9,671 nt of DNA from Rhodospirillales bacterium. Its GTDB lineage: Bacteria > Pseudomonadota > Alphaproteobacteria > SMXQ01. The stretch is taken from the NCBI GenBank assembly GCA_024638585.1, contig JAHEKA010000049.1, positions 1-9,671 on the forward strand, written 5' to 3'. Position numbers and translations under genes: made by a program. This document shows positions 1 through 6,998 of this stretch, in pieces (position 1 is the stretch's first letter; the number at the start of each line of letters is the position of its first letter). The notes under the pieces were generated by a model. It was not told the origin of the DNA. It did not search any database and saw only the letters and a list, made by a program, of their open reading frames with translations.

Positions 1-966
1 GGCGCCGACGGTGGCGCTGTTGGCGGCTTCCGCCGCGGCCACGCCTTCCAGCTTGCCCTGACCGAACTCCTCAGGCGTTTTTGACGCCCTTTTTGCCGCC
101 CCGTAGCCGAGGAATCCCGCCAGCGTCGACCCCAGACCCGGGATCGCACCGATCACCGTGCCGATCACCGAAGACCGCACCGTGGTTCGAAAACATTCCC
201 ACCATTCGGCCCAAGTGACGATGTTGTCCTCCCGATTGGGGCTGCGTTTGTAGATGTCGGTCTCGCCCTTTCCGGCACCCTCCTTGCGGCTGCGCCAGTC
301 CTTTTCGATCTGGACCAAGATCTCGGACAGGGCCAGCATGCCGATCACCAGCGCCAACAATGGAATGCCTTCTTCCAGCTCGATCTCGCCGAAGGTCATG
401 CGCGGGGTGGACGCCTCTGAATCGAGCCCCACGGTCGAAAGGAACAACCCAAGCACCGCGGCGACCAATCCCTTGATGACCGACCGGCCGACCAACGCCG
501 CGATAAAGGTCAGGGCAAACAGCATCAGCGCGAACAACTCCGCCGATCCCATGGTCAGCGCCAAAATCGCGAACGGAGCCGCGACGCAGATCAAGATGAT
601 GTCGGAAAAGAAATCGCCAAACACCGAAGAATAGAGCGCCATCTTCAGCGCTTTCAGCCCCTTGCCTTTCTTGGTCAGAGGATAGCCGTCGAAGGTCGTC
701 GAGATCGCTTCGGCAGCACCCGGAATATTGATCAGGCAGGCGGAAATGGCGCCGCCGAAATTCGCCCCCTTGTTGATGCCCACAAGGAAAGCGATGGCGG
801 CCAGCGGGCCCATGAAGAAGGTCAACGGCACGGCGATGGCGATGGCCATCGGACCGTTCAGTCCGGGAATGGCGCCGACGGCGATGCCGATGAACACGCC
901 GAGGCAAATCATCGCCATGTTGTAGAAGGTAAAGGCCTGGGCAAGCCCCGCCAGAATGACGTCCAT
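1..966 (-). CDS. tctA: TctA family large membrane subunit of a tripartite tricarboxylate transporter (C-terminus off the left edge)
   Basis: This is the large permease subunit of a TTT secondary transporter, which moves carboxylates across the inner membrane after delivery by the periplasmic TctC protein. The frame starts at ATG 966 and stays open for 322 codons to base 1; family members are about 500 residues, so roughly the last third is missing. Family signatures are visible: an N-terminal AVGAIPGLNGPMAIAIAVPL-type segment around residues 30-50, KGANFGGAISACLINIPGAAE near 66-86, and an internal repeat of the glycine/proline motif, IGAIPGLGSTLAGFLGYGA, near residues 275-293. The last is followed by a TPEEFGQGKLEGVAAAEAAN-like stretch. 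Many hydrophobic segments are present. It begins 12 bases after tctB ends, with GGAG upstream, so it is the last of the three visible operon genes. A longer open frame at 71-907 on the same strand is an arginine/histidine-rich shadow. Confidence 0.95.
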   Translation of the reverse strand, partial: MDVILAGLAQAFTFYNMAMICLGVFIGIAVGAIPGLNGPMAIAIAVPLTFFMGPLAAIAFLVGINKGANFGGAISACLINIPGAAEAISTTFDGYPLTKKGKGLKALKMALYSSVFGDFFSDIILICVAAPFAILALTMGSAELFALMLFALTFIAALVGRSVIKGLVAAVLGLFLSTVGLDSEASTPRMTFGEIELEEGIPLLALVIGMLALSEILVQIEKDWRSRKEGAGKGETDIYKRSPNREDNIVTWAEWWECFRTTVRSSVIGTVIGAIPGLGSTLAGFLGYGAAKRASKTPEEFGQGKLEGVAAAEAANSATVGA

Positions 967-978
967 CTCAGCGCTCCG

Positions 979-1425
979 TCACGGCAGGGGAAATTCCAGG
1001 AGTTTCCAGAAGAACGCCCAGACGGCGATCGGTGCCACCACCGCGGTCACGCCGATGGCGAGCGGACGGCGCTCGCCCATCATGTACATCATCACCGCGA
1101 CGACGAAGGGCCCGCCGGCAAGCACGCCCACAAACTCCATGAGAAACAGGGTGGCAATCAGAACGACCGCGACGAGCGCAAGGAATCCCCAACTCTCCTT
1201 GGGGATGGGGGCGTCCTCATCGCTGTGATCGATGAACAGGCGGCGCACCAGAAAGACGAGCGCAAGGCCGGTCGCCACGATCATGGTGAGATAGGGCGCA
1301 TCCTGGGCGAGCAGCCCGTAATTGCCCCCTTCGTGGCCCGGCACCCAGATGGGGATGACCACGAAAATCACAAGCAGCCCAAACGCCAACAGCAGGGCCG
1401 CCGAGATAATGTCGGCTCGTCGCAT
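979..1425 (-). CDS. tctB: TctB family small membrane subunit of the tripartite tricarboxylate transporter
   Basis: A 148-residue hydrophobic protein with about four membrane spans: residues about 5-27, 45-62, 80-100 and 105-140 (the last region may contain two). The length, the N-terminal MRRADIISAALLLAFGL segment and the position between tctC and tctA are typical of TctB, the poorly conserved small subunit that works with TctA in the inner membrane. The start is ATG 1425, preceded by GGGACGGG, a weak ribosome binding site. It lies 69 bases downstream of the tctC stop, across a strong stem-loop, and 12 bases upstream of tctA. Identification rests mostly on position, size and hydrophobicity, since TctB sequences diverge widely. 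Confidence 0.9.
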   Translation of the reverse strand: MRRADIISAALLLAFGLLVIFVVIPIWVPGHEGGNYGLLAQDAPYLTMIVATGLALVFLVRRLFIDHSDEDAPIPKESWGFLALVAVVLIATLFLMEFVGVLAGGPFVVAVMMYMMGERRPLAIGVTAVVAPIAVWAFFWKLLEFPLP

Positions 1426-1459
1426 GATAGGAACCCGTCCCGATCAAGGGCGGCGAAGT

Positions 1460-1486
1460 GGGCCGCGCGGACGACGCGCGCGGCCC
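1460..1486 (-). terminator. Stem-loop between tctC and tctB (attenuator or mRNA-stabilising hairpin)
   Basis: A perfect 10-bp GC-only inverted repeat pairs 1460-1469 with 1477-1486 around a 7-base loop, and T1459/A1487 extends it to 11 bp. An outer repeat GGCGGC (1449-1454) / GCCGCC (1490-1495) could add to the structure. It begins right after the tctC stop codon in the direction of transcription. No T-run follows it on the minus strand, so it is not a standard intrinsic terminator. A partial terminator or 3'-end protector that keeps binding-protein mRNA more abundant than permease mRNA is the inferred role. Confidence 0.6.
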
Positions 1487-1494
1487 AAAGCCGC

Positions 1495-2481
1495 CTATTT
1501 CTTCTTCTTGCTGGGCTTATCGAACTTCTTGATCAGGGCGATATAGTTCTTCTCGAGCTTCTGCATATAGGCCTCGAGCTCCTGTGGGCTCCGGGTATCC
1601 ATGACCATTCGCAGATTCTTCCGGTAGAGTTTGACGATTTCGGGATCGCTGCGCACCTTCGAGAACGCGTCCTGCAGCTTCTTGAGGGCCGGCCCGGATA
1701 TACCCTTGGGCGCGACCATCAGCTGCAGGGTCTCGGTCGATACCCCGACACCCATCTCCTTCAGGGTCGGCGCGTTGGGATAATCAGGATTGCGCGAATC
1801 ACTGACAGTGCCGATCACCATGGTCTTGCCGGCGTCGGTGTGCTTGACATGGGCGCCGCCGGTGAAGACCACGTCGACGTGGCCGCCCAGCACCCGCTGC
1901 ATGGAATTGCCACCGCCCCGAACGCGGATAATCTGTGCCTGGATCCCATAATGCGCACCGATGGCCTCACCCACCAGCCGTCCTGGACCGCCGGAATAGA
2001 CCAGGCGCAGGGGCTTGTTTTCTTTCTTCAGCTTAGCGGCCATTTCCGAAAGGGTCTTCCAACCGCGGCCGGCGAGCGAAACGATCGACTGATGCGGCAC
2101 CGTGATCGAACCCACATAATCGAAATCCTTGGCCCAGTAGAGCGACTTCGTGCGCCGGTAATGGGGCTGGAACCCGACGTGATGGCCAAAGGCATAGGCA
2201 ACCGTGTAGCCATCGGGCGCCGCCTTCTTCAACAGCACCAGCGCCTTTGATCCGCCGCCGCCAGGCTTGTTGACGACGACCATGGGCTGACCGAGGATCT
2301 TTTCCATGGCTTTCGAAAGGATGCGCGCACCCGCGTCGGTGCTGCCACCGGCGCCGGCGCCGACATAAACGGTGACAGGCTTTTCCGGGAACGCCGCGAC
2401 ACCCGGACCGCTGCCAATGCCCAATGCCAGCGCGGACGCCGCCGCGAAGACCGCCGAATTAACAAAACTTTTTGACGCCAT
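1495..2481 (-). CDS. tctC: TctC/Bug family periplasmic solute-binding protein of the TTT transporter
   Basis: A 328-residue extracytoplasmic binding protein that captures the substrate in the periplasm and hands it to TctA/TctB. It has a signal peptide (Lys near the N-terminus, hydrophobic core of Ala/Leu residues about 9-25, likely cleavage after GVAA before FPEKPVTV). The hallmark Bug-family opening follows: VTVYVGAGAGGSTDAGAR, whose glycine-rich loop and Asp bind carboxylate ligands in known structures, then VVNKPGGGG and the APDGYT motif. The start at ATG 2481 is chosen because GGGAGGT lies six bases upstream; an in-frame TTG at 2496 would place that ribosome binding site inside the gene. 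The tail is lysine-rich. It is the first gene of tctC-tctB-tctA. The substrate is not predictable: Bug proteins bind citrate, glutamate, aromatic acids and others. Confidence 0.95.
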   Translation of the reverse strand: MASKSFVNSAVFAAASALALGIGSGPGVAAFPEKPVTVYVGAGAGGSTDAGARILSKAMEKILGQPMVVVNKPGGGGSKALVLLKKAAPDGYTVAYAFGHHVGFQPHYRRTKSLYWAKDFDYVGSITVPHQSIVSLAGRGWKTLSEMAAKLKKENKPLRLVYSGGPGRLVGEAIGAHYGIQAQIIRVRGGGNSMQRVLGGHVDVVFTGGAHVKHTDAGKTMVIGTVSDSRNPDYPNAPTLKEMGVGVSTETLQLMVAPKGISGPALKKLQDAFSKVRSDPEIVKLYRKNLRMVMDTRSPQELEAYMQKLEKNYIALIKKFDKPSKKKK

Positions 2482-2487
2482 TGTCCT

Positions 2488-2494
2488 ACCTCCC
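2488..2494 (-). promoter_or_regulatory. Ribosome binding site of tctC
   Basis: The minus strand reads GGGAGGT, six bases before ATG 2481. It decides in favour of the ATG over an in-frame TTG 15 bases upstream. Confidence 0.8.
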
Positions 2495-2645
2495 AATTGC
2501 GAAAAATCTCGTGCCCGGAACGGCGCATCCTCGGCCTATTGCCCTTTCTGGGTCTTGCCGCCGATCGCCTCCCGGACGATGCCGGCGCCAACAGTAATGT
2601 GGCGCACCCGGGTTTGCTACCCCCAATTACTTAGCCGCGTCGAGA

Positions 2646-3566
2646 TTATCCCGGGCGCGGCGCTCGGTTGACCAAGGTGATACCGACAAAGATCATGATG
2701 ATCCCGGCAAGGTGATAGCCGAGGAAAGGCTCGCCCAGCAGACCCACGCCCAGCACCGCGCCGAACACCGGCATCAGGTACATGTACATGCCGGTCCGTC
2801 CCGGACCGATGGTGGCCACCGCCTTGTTCCACAATACATAGGCCAGCAGCGACGAAAAAATAGCGAAATACAGGATCGATGCAGCCGAGGCGGCGTTGAG
2901 GGTGAAGCCGCCGACTTGGGACGCCTCCCACGCGACCAAAGGCAAATGGAACACCGCGCCGATGGCGATGGTTGTCGCCAGGAAAACAAGGATCGGCAAT
3001 TTCGTCGGGCGCCAGCGGATCAGCACGGTATAGACCGCCCAGAATGTGAGGCCTCCCATCACCAACAGGTCGCCCCTGTTGAGGGCCAGGGCCGTAAGCG
3101 TCGTCACATCGCCCCGGGCAACGATCAGGGCGGCACCCAGGAAGGCGGCGATCACCCCGGCGATCTGGTGAAGCCGCAGCCTCTCATGCAACAGAACGAG
3201 CGCGAACAGGAAGCACATCACCGGCATCAGGGTGTTGATCAGCGAGGCATTGACCACCGTCGTGTAGTGCATCGCCGAATAGAGGAAGCAATTGAATGCG
3301 GTGATCCCGACAGCCCCCAACACCAGAAGGAACGGCAACTCCTTGCGGATCTGCGCGCCCTGGCCACGGAACTGAGCCGCAGCGAAAGGAATCAGGAACG
3401 CGAACGCCACGGCCCATCGCCAAAAGGACATCTGGATGGGGGGAATATCGTGCCGCATGATTCGGGCGATCAGGAAGTTCCCGGACCAGAACAAGGGGGG
3501 CAAAACGGCGTAGACATAGGCGAATTGGGGACTCGCAAGAAAGGCGGAGTGACGGACGCGCGGCAT
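2646..3566 (-). CDS. DMT superfamily EamA-type transporter, ten membrane spans
   Basis: A 306-residue integral membrane protein of the drug/metabolite transporter family, probably an exporter of a small metabolite or amino acid. Two EamA repeats are visible. The first has PPLFWSGNFLIARIMRHDIPP near residues 23-43, FWRWAVAFAFLIPFA near 48-62, and a repeat end with LLHERLRLHQIAGVIAAFLGAALIV near 124-148. The second starts around GDLLVMGGLTFWAVYTVLIRW and ends with GLLGEPFLGYHLAGIIMIFVGITLV. The glutamates in LLHERL and LGEPF are the usual markers at each repeat end. The start is ATG 3566, but no clear ribosome binding site precedes it, so the exact start is uncertain. It ends 164 bases before tctC on the same strand and could be co-transcribed with it. 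It is divergent from the cupin gene. The substrate is unknown. Confidence 0.92.
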   Translation of the reverse strand: MPRVRHSAFLASPQFAYVYAVLPPLFWSGNFLIARIMRHDIPPIQMSFWRWAVAFAFLIPFAAAQFRGQGAQIRKELPFLLVLGAVGITAFNCFLYSAMHYTTVVNASLINTLMPVMCFLFALVLLHERLRLHQIAGVIAAFLGAALIVARGDVTTLTALALNRGDLLVMGGLTFWAVYTVLIRWRPTKLPILVFLATTIAIGAVFHLPLVAWEASQVGGFTLNAASAASILYFAIFSSLLAYVLWNKAVATIGPGRTGMYMYLMPVFGAVLGVGLLGEPFLGYHLAGIIMIFVGITLVNRAPRPG

Positions 3567-3747
3567 GGCGGCATCTTAGGCGATGGTCCATCCGTGCTCA
3601 ATTGCGGGCATCGGCGTTAACCGAATGGAACCCGCGGGCTGGTATCATTCATTCAGGCGGGGTAGAATCTCCCACGGTGGAGCACGACAGCACGCGGAAT
3701 TGCTTGCGCGCCGCTTCCACCCAATAAGAATTCCCGAGATCGGCCCG

Positions 3748-3754
3748 AAGGAGG
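3748..3754 (+). promoter_or_regulatory. Ribosome binding site of the cupin gene
   Basis: AAGGAGG, a near-perfect anti-16S match, lies five bases before ATG 3760. It shows that the gene starts here and not at the upstream in-frame ATG at 3583. Confidence 0.85.
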
Positions 3755-3759
3755 AAGCC

Positions 3760-4335
3760 ATGGCGACCGTCGAACCAACAGAAATCCCCAGTGAACTGAC
3801 CGACAAGACCACCGACACCATCACCCACGAGCAGCTGCGCGGCGCGGCGAAGAAGGAAGCCTTCTTCCGCAAGAAGGAAGAGGATTTCACGCCGTTCAAG
3901 TTCGTCCGCCCCGATGACATTCCCGATGGCCGGCGCGCCCATGTGCGGCTGTGCAAGGGCAGCCTGGTGCGCGGCACCGTGCAAGTCCTGCCAAACGGTG
4001 GCGACACCAATATCCATTGTCATCCCGATGCCGACGGCTTCTGGTTCGTGATCCAGGGCAAGGTGGAATGGAAGAACGTCGACGGCGACACCATCGGCAT
4101 CTTCGGCCCCGGCGAGGGCATCATGGTGCCGCGTTATGCGCGCTACAGCTTCAACCAGACCGGCGACGAAGAGCTGCACCTGCTGCAGGTCGTGGCATCG
4201 GCCAATGACGGCTCCAAGCGCCGCGTCGGCATCGGACCGCAGAACAAGTCGCTGTTTAAGACGCTGCACTACAACTATCCCGGCGAGCCCGATGGCCTCG
4301 CCGGCGAAAAGGCCCGGGAAAAGGCGGAAGCCTAG
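3760..4335 (+). CDS. Single-domain cupin protein with a degenerate metal site
   Basis: A 191-residue soluble protein with one cupin beta-barrel in its middle. Motif 1 is recognisable at residues 81-102 (GDTNIHCHPDADGFWFVIQG), with the His-x-His pair at 86 and 88. The usual glutamate position before the hydrophobic strand appears to be Gly93, or Asp92 if shifted. Motif 2 around residues 118-132 (GEGIMVPRYARYSFN) keeps the proline and final Asn, but Tyr129 stands where the metal-binding His is normally found. The N-terminal 40 residues and the C-terminal 25 are charged and probably extend from the barrel. It may be an enzyme with a reduced metal site, an isomerase or a small-molecule sensor; no specific function is recognised. 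The gene is divergent from the DMT transporter and convergent with the first racemase-fold gene, 50 bases away. Confidence 0.88.
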   Translation: MATVEPTEIPSELTDKTTDTITHEQLRGAAKKEAFFRKKEEDFTPFKFVRPDDIPDGRRAHVRLCKGSLVRGTVQVLPNGGDTNIHCHPDADGFWFVIQGKVEWKNVDGDTIGIFGPGEGIMVPRYARYSFNQTGDEELHLLQVVASANDGSKRRVGIGPQNKSLFKTLHYNYPGEPDGLAGEKAREKAEA

Positions 4336-4377
4336 CGCCCCAAAGACGGCCCCAAACCGGTTTCAATGATTGCTCGC

Positions 4378-4401
4378 CGCCGCCCCTATTCGGGGGCGGC
4401 G
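4378..4401. terminator. GC-rich inverted repeat between convergent cupin and racemase-fold genes
   Basis: A perfect 9-bp inverted repeat pairs 4378-4386 with 4393-4401 around a 6-base loop. It overlaps the stop codon of the minus-strand gene at 4386. Being symmetrical it could act on transcripts from both sides, but neither strand shows a T-run, so termination is inferred from position. Confidence 0.4.
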
Positions 4402-5132
4402 AAGGGCGGCATCTGCGACAGCAACTGGCCGTGGCCGGTGAATGTCTGGTGGCGGCCCAATTGGGTCAAGATGTACCAGCAGCGCACCACCACCGGGTGC
4501 AGCACCGGCACGCCGATCGCCGTTTCCACATCCAACAGCACGTCCAGGGCCCGCCAATCGGATCCCAGGATGTAAAGCGCTTGCGCGCCCGCCGGCTCGC
4601 GGGCAAAAGAGCCGATGATGCGGTCACGGATCTCTTCTGTGGTGAGCTGATAGACATCCTCGTCCTCCGCGATGGGCTTCCCCATGGAGAGAACCTCGAA
4701 ACCGGCATCGGTGAAATAGCGGGCAAAGGCTTGCGCCAACTCGCCCGCGAACGGCGTGTACCCGACGAACCGCGTGATGCCGAGCGCGCGCATGGCCGCC
4801 ACCTGGGTCGAGCCCGTGGTGAAGACAGGCACGCCATAGGCGGCTTCCCATTTCTTGATGTAGGCGCACTCAGCCGCGTAGCCCTGCATCATGAAGGGCG
4901 GCGCGCCTTCGGGGTGAATCAGGTCGCAATGCTGCGCTGCCAGCGCCGCCACTTTTTCCTCATAGGTCGGCATGGCATTGCGGAACTCGTCCAGCGAGCC
5001 ATAGGCGAACCCGATGTATTCCGGGATCATCTCGATATCGCCGGGCAGCAGCGCCGCCAGATCCTCTAACGATTTTGGATGCAGTTTCGGCTTGACCACG
5101 CCAAGGCGCACGCCGTCGTGTGTTTCGCTCAT
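4386..5132 (-). CDS. Maleate isomerase / arylmalonate decarboxylase-like protein (Asp/Glu racemase fold), paralogue 1
   Basis: A 248-residue cytoplasmic protein resembling the arylmalonate decarboxylase / maleate cis-trans isomerase branch of the Asp/Glu/hydantoin racemase superfamily. The pattern is: an opening VRLGVVKP; DIEMIPEYIGFAYGSLDEF near 32-50; a loop HPEGAPPF at 73-80 after the second domain strand; FTTGSTQVAAMRALG at 104-118; TPFAGELAQAFARYFTDAGFEV near 126-147; and ALYILGSDWRALD at 185-197 before GVPVLHP. The start at ATG 5132 has GAGGAG about nine bases upstream. The two loops that carry the catalytic cysteines in known relatives have none here; the conserved cysteine is Cys218 in VVRCWYIL. 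The reaction is therefore uncertain. It is divergent from the YbjQ block and convergent with the cupin gene. Its paralogue is at 6999-7745. Confidence 0.78.
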   Translation of the reverse strand: MSETHDGVRLGVVKPKLHPKSLEDLAALLPGDIEMIPEYIGFAYGSLDEFRNAMPTYEEKVAALAAQHCDLIHPEGAPPFMMQGYAAECAYIKKWEAAYGVPVFTTGSTQVAAMRALGITRFVGYTPFAGELAQAFARYFTDAGFEVLSMGKPIAEDEDVYQLTTEEIRDRIIGSFAREPAGAQALYILGSDWRALDVLLDVETAIGVPVLHPVVVRCWYILTQLGRHQTFTGHGQLLSQMPPFAAPE

Positions 5133-5225
5133 GGTATCCCTCTCCTCGCGCCCCGATCTTGCCTGGAAACCCCGCTCGGCACCACTTTCGACGCCATCGC
5201 CCGGCCCGGTGGTGGATGAGGACCC

Positions 5226-5238
5226 GGTGACCGTCACC
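5226..5238. promoter_or_regulatory. 13-base palindrome upstream of racemase-fold paralogue 1
   Basis: GGTGAC-C-GTCACC is a perfect 6-1-6 inverted repeat in the 229-base space between divergent genes. It could be an operator half-site pair or chance in GC-rich DNA. No regulator gene is in view. Confidence 0.3.
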
Positions 5239-5263
5239 CACCGATGGGCGTAAGGTTAGGAGA

Positions 5264-5302
5264 TTATCAACCAATATGGTGCTTGCGTTGTCCGGTTATC
5301 AA
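5264..5302 (-). promoter_or_regulatory. Candidate promoter with two TTATCAA repeats in the divergent region
   Basis: On the minus strand, TTGATA (5297-5302) and CATATT (5273-5278) are 18 bases apart and could be -35 and -10 boxes for the racemase-fold gene starting at 5132. TTATCAA occurs on the plus strand at 5264-5270 and 5296-5302, 32 bases apart, close to three helical turns. One copy overlaps the proposed -35 box and the other lies near the expected start of transcription. That arrangement would suit a repressor, but it rests on short matches only. Confidence 0.3.
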
Positions 5303-5361
5303 AGCGGCGGCGGGGTTGTTCCGGCACCCCGCAGCCTGACGCATCAATCAAGGGGGTCTAG

Positions 5362-5691
5362 ATGATCATTTCCAACATGGAGGAAATACCGGGGAAGCCC
5401 GTCCTCCGGCATCTCGGCGTGGTTCAGGGCAGCACGGTGCAGACCAAGAACCTGTTCCGCGATTTTGGCGCGGGTCTCAAGAACCTGATCGGCGGCGAGC
5501 TAAAGAGCTACACCGCGTTGATGAACGAAGCGCGCCATGAGGCCGTCAACCGCATGACCCGCGAAGCGGTCGCCATCGGCGCGAATGCGGTGGTCAATGT
5601 GCGCTTCGCGACCTCCACCATCACCGGCGGGGCGGCGGAAATTCTCGCCTACGGGACCGCGGTCGTGATCGAGGGCGGCGCGGATGGTTGA
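5362..5691 (+). CDS. YbjQ/UPF0145 family protein (heavy-metal-binding-domain-like), soluble copy
   Basis: A 109-residue soluble protein of the YbjQ (UPF0145) family, close to the family's usual length of about 105. Family marks in order: VVQGSTVQTKNLFRDFGAGL (residues 20-39), the signature IGGELKSYTALMNEARHEAV (43-62), then GANAVVNVRF (74-83) and a final AYGTAVVIE strand. The family forms small oligomeric alpha/beta assemblies. It is often labelled a heavy-metal-binding domain, but its molecular role is not established. The start at ATG 5362 has AAGGGGGT five bases upstream. The stop overlaps the next gene by 8 bases, which implies coupled translation with a second, membrane-anchored member of the family. 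Confidence 0.92.
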   Translation: MIISNMEEIPGKPVLRHLGVVQGSTVQTKNLFRDFGAGLKNLIGGELKSYTALMNEARHEAVNRMTREAVAIGANAVVNVRFATSTITGGAAEILAYGTAVVIEGGADG

Positions 5692-6181
5692 GCTCTGGAT
5701 CGACCTGATCCTCGGCGTCGGCATCCCGCTCGTCCTTTTGGTCCTTGGTTTCGTTGTCGGGTCCTGGGCCGAGCGACGCCATTTTCGCCGCCTGATCGAG
5801 AACGAAGAAAAGCTGCGCGGCATCATGGGATTCGCCATCCGGCGCGCGCCCCGCGACCTGGACCTGGCCGCGCCGAAGCTGGTGACCGGTTCCGCCGTGA
5901 TCTCCGTCGATTACTTCAAGAGGTTCGCCGCCGGCCTGCGCCACTTGATCGGCGGCCGGGTGGGCGCCTATGAATCGCTGTTCGAGCGCGCCCGGCGCGA
6001 AGCCGTGGTCCGCATGAAGGAAGAAGCCCGCGCCCACGGTGCCGATATGATCCTCAACATCAAGTTCGAAACCGTTCGCATCTTCGGCAGACAACGGGGC
6101 GGAATCCTCAGCGTCGAGGCGCTTGCCTACGGCACCGCCTATCGAACCGGTCATGCGGGACCCCAGATACCGCAATCCTAA
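5684..6181 (+). CDS. Membrane-anchored YbjQ-family protein
   Basis: A 165-residue protein made of an N-terminal transmembrane helix (about residues 5-27, rich in Leu/Val/Gly), a charged linker of about 35 residues with arginines (WAERRHFRRLIENEEKLRG), and a C-terminal YbjQ domain. The domain shows KLVTGSAVISVDYFKRFAAG, LIGGRVGAYESLFERARREA and GADMILNIKFETV, then ends with EALAYGTAYR. The first helix and following Arg-rich stretch predict an inner-membrane anchor with the YbjQ domain in the cytoplasm by the positive-inside rule. It overlaps the upstream YbjQ gene by 8 bases and the downstream M48 gene by 29 bases, so the three are very likely one transcript. Function unknown beyond the family. 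Confidence 0.88.
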   Translation: MVELWIDLILGVGIPLVLLVLGFVVGSWAERRHFRRLIENEEKLRGIMGFAIRRAPRDLDLAAPKLVTGSAVISVDYFKRFAAGLRHLIGGRVGAYESLFERARREAVVRMKEEARAHGADMILNIKFETVRIFGRQRGGILSVEALAYGTAYRTGHAGPQIPQS

Positions 6182-6977
6182 GGTCCCGGAAGGGATCAGC
6201 TCCGGCCACGACCATCCGCTCTGGGATGCGGTCAAGTCGTTTCTCCTGGTCTCGGGCTTCATTGTCGTCGTCGTCGCCGCCTGCTTCATTGCGGCCCGCC
6301 TCGCCGCCCCCCTCACGCCGTTCTCCTGGGAAACCGCCCTGATCGAGAAAGTGGCGCCATCGTTTCATGAGACCAAGGACCGGGCGCCGGAGACCGAAGC
6401 CTATCTGCGCCGCCTGGCCGCGCGGCTGACCAAGGTCATGGACCTTCCCGACGGCGTCACGGTGACCGTCCATTACGTCAAGGGGAAGGAGGTCAATGCC
6501 TTCGCCACCCTGGGCGGCCACATCGTCATTTACGAAGGGCTGTGGCGCAAGATCGACAGCGAAAATACCGCGGCCATGCTGCTGGGACACGAAATCGCCC
6601 ATGTCAAACACCGCGACCCCATCGCCTCCGCCGGCGGCGGTCTCGTCGCCGCGGTGATCCTGACGGCCCTGGTGGGCAATTCCGGATTCCTGGGCGATCT
6701 CGTGGGGGCCGGCGGCACCCTCGCCGTCCTCCGATTCAGCCGGGCTCAGGAGGAAAAGGCCGACCGGGCGGCGGCTCGGGCGGTGCTGAAGCTTTACGGC
6801 CACCTGGACGGCGCGGGCGATCTCTTCGCCAAGCTGGGTTCGGCCCGCGGCCCCTTCAAGGAACCGCCGAAATTCCTCTCAAGCCACCCGCATCTGGCCG
6901 ACCGCATTGCCACCCTCGAGCGCGATGCGCGGGCGCGGGGTTGGCCGCTTGAGGGGCCGAAAACCCCCCTGCCCTGA
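6153..6977 (+). CDS. M48 family membrane-bound zinc metallopeptidase
   Basis: A 274-residue zinc protease of the M48 (HtpX/Oma1/BepA-like) family, implicated in membrane or envelope protein quality control. One clear transmembrane helix lies near residues 29-51 and a second hydrophobic stretch near 158-194. The catalytic HEIAH is at 146-150 (context LLGHEIAHVKHRD), with the third zinc ligand expected at Glu200 in the ExxxD motif QEEKAD. The C-terminal SSHPHLADRIATLE matches the family's conserved His-Pro segment. NAFATLGGHIVIYEGL near 115-130 is also typical. ATG 6153 is preferred; a TTG at 6123 in the same frame would add ten residues, and neither has a strong ribosome binding site. The gene overlaps the anchored YbjQ gene by 29 bases, and its stop is 21 bases from the convergent racemase-fold paralogue 2. 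Confidence 0.93.
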   Translation: MRDPRYRNPKVPEGISSGHDHPLWDAVKSFLLVSGFIVVVVAACFIAARLAAPLTPFSWETALIEKVAPSFHETKDRAPETEAYLRRLAARLTKVMDLPDGVTVTVHYVKGKEVNAFATLGGHIVIYEGLWRKIDSENTAAMLLGHEIAHVKHRDPIASAGGGLVAAVILTALVGNSGFLGDLVGAGGTLAVLRFSRAQEEKADRAAARAVLKLYGHLDGAGDLFAKLGSARGPFKEPPKFLSSHPHLADRIATLERDARARGWPLEGPKTPLP

Positions 6978-6998
6978 CAGAACGGCGAGAGCGGTCCC

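Noticed and set aside
71..907. A 278-codon minus-strand open frame rich in Arg and His
   Set aside because: It lies over the real tctA frame, which carries the TctA motifs. The composition is that of a high-GC shadow frame.
1225..2250. A 341-codon plus-strand open frame
   Set aside because: It is antisense to tctB and tctC, has no recognisable domain, and its His/Gln-rich composition is typical of a complement frame.
2712..3620. A 302-codon plus-strand open frame
   Set aside because: It is antisense to the DMT transporter, is very rich in charged residues and His/Gln, and shows no family motif.
3663..3728. Possible sigma70 boxes upstream of the cupin gene (TAGAAT at 3663; TTGCTT at 3700 with AATAAG at 3723)
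   Set aside because: Each pair matches the consensus at too few positions to be called a promoter.
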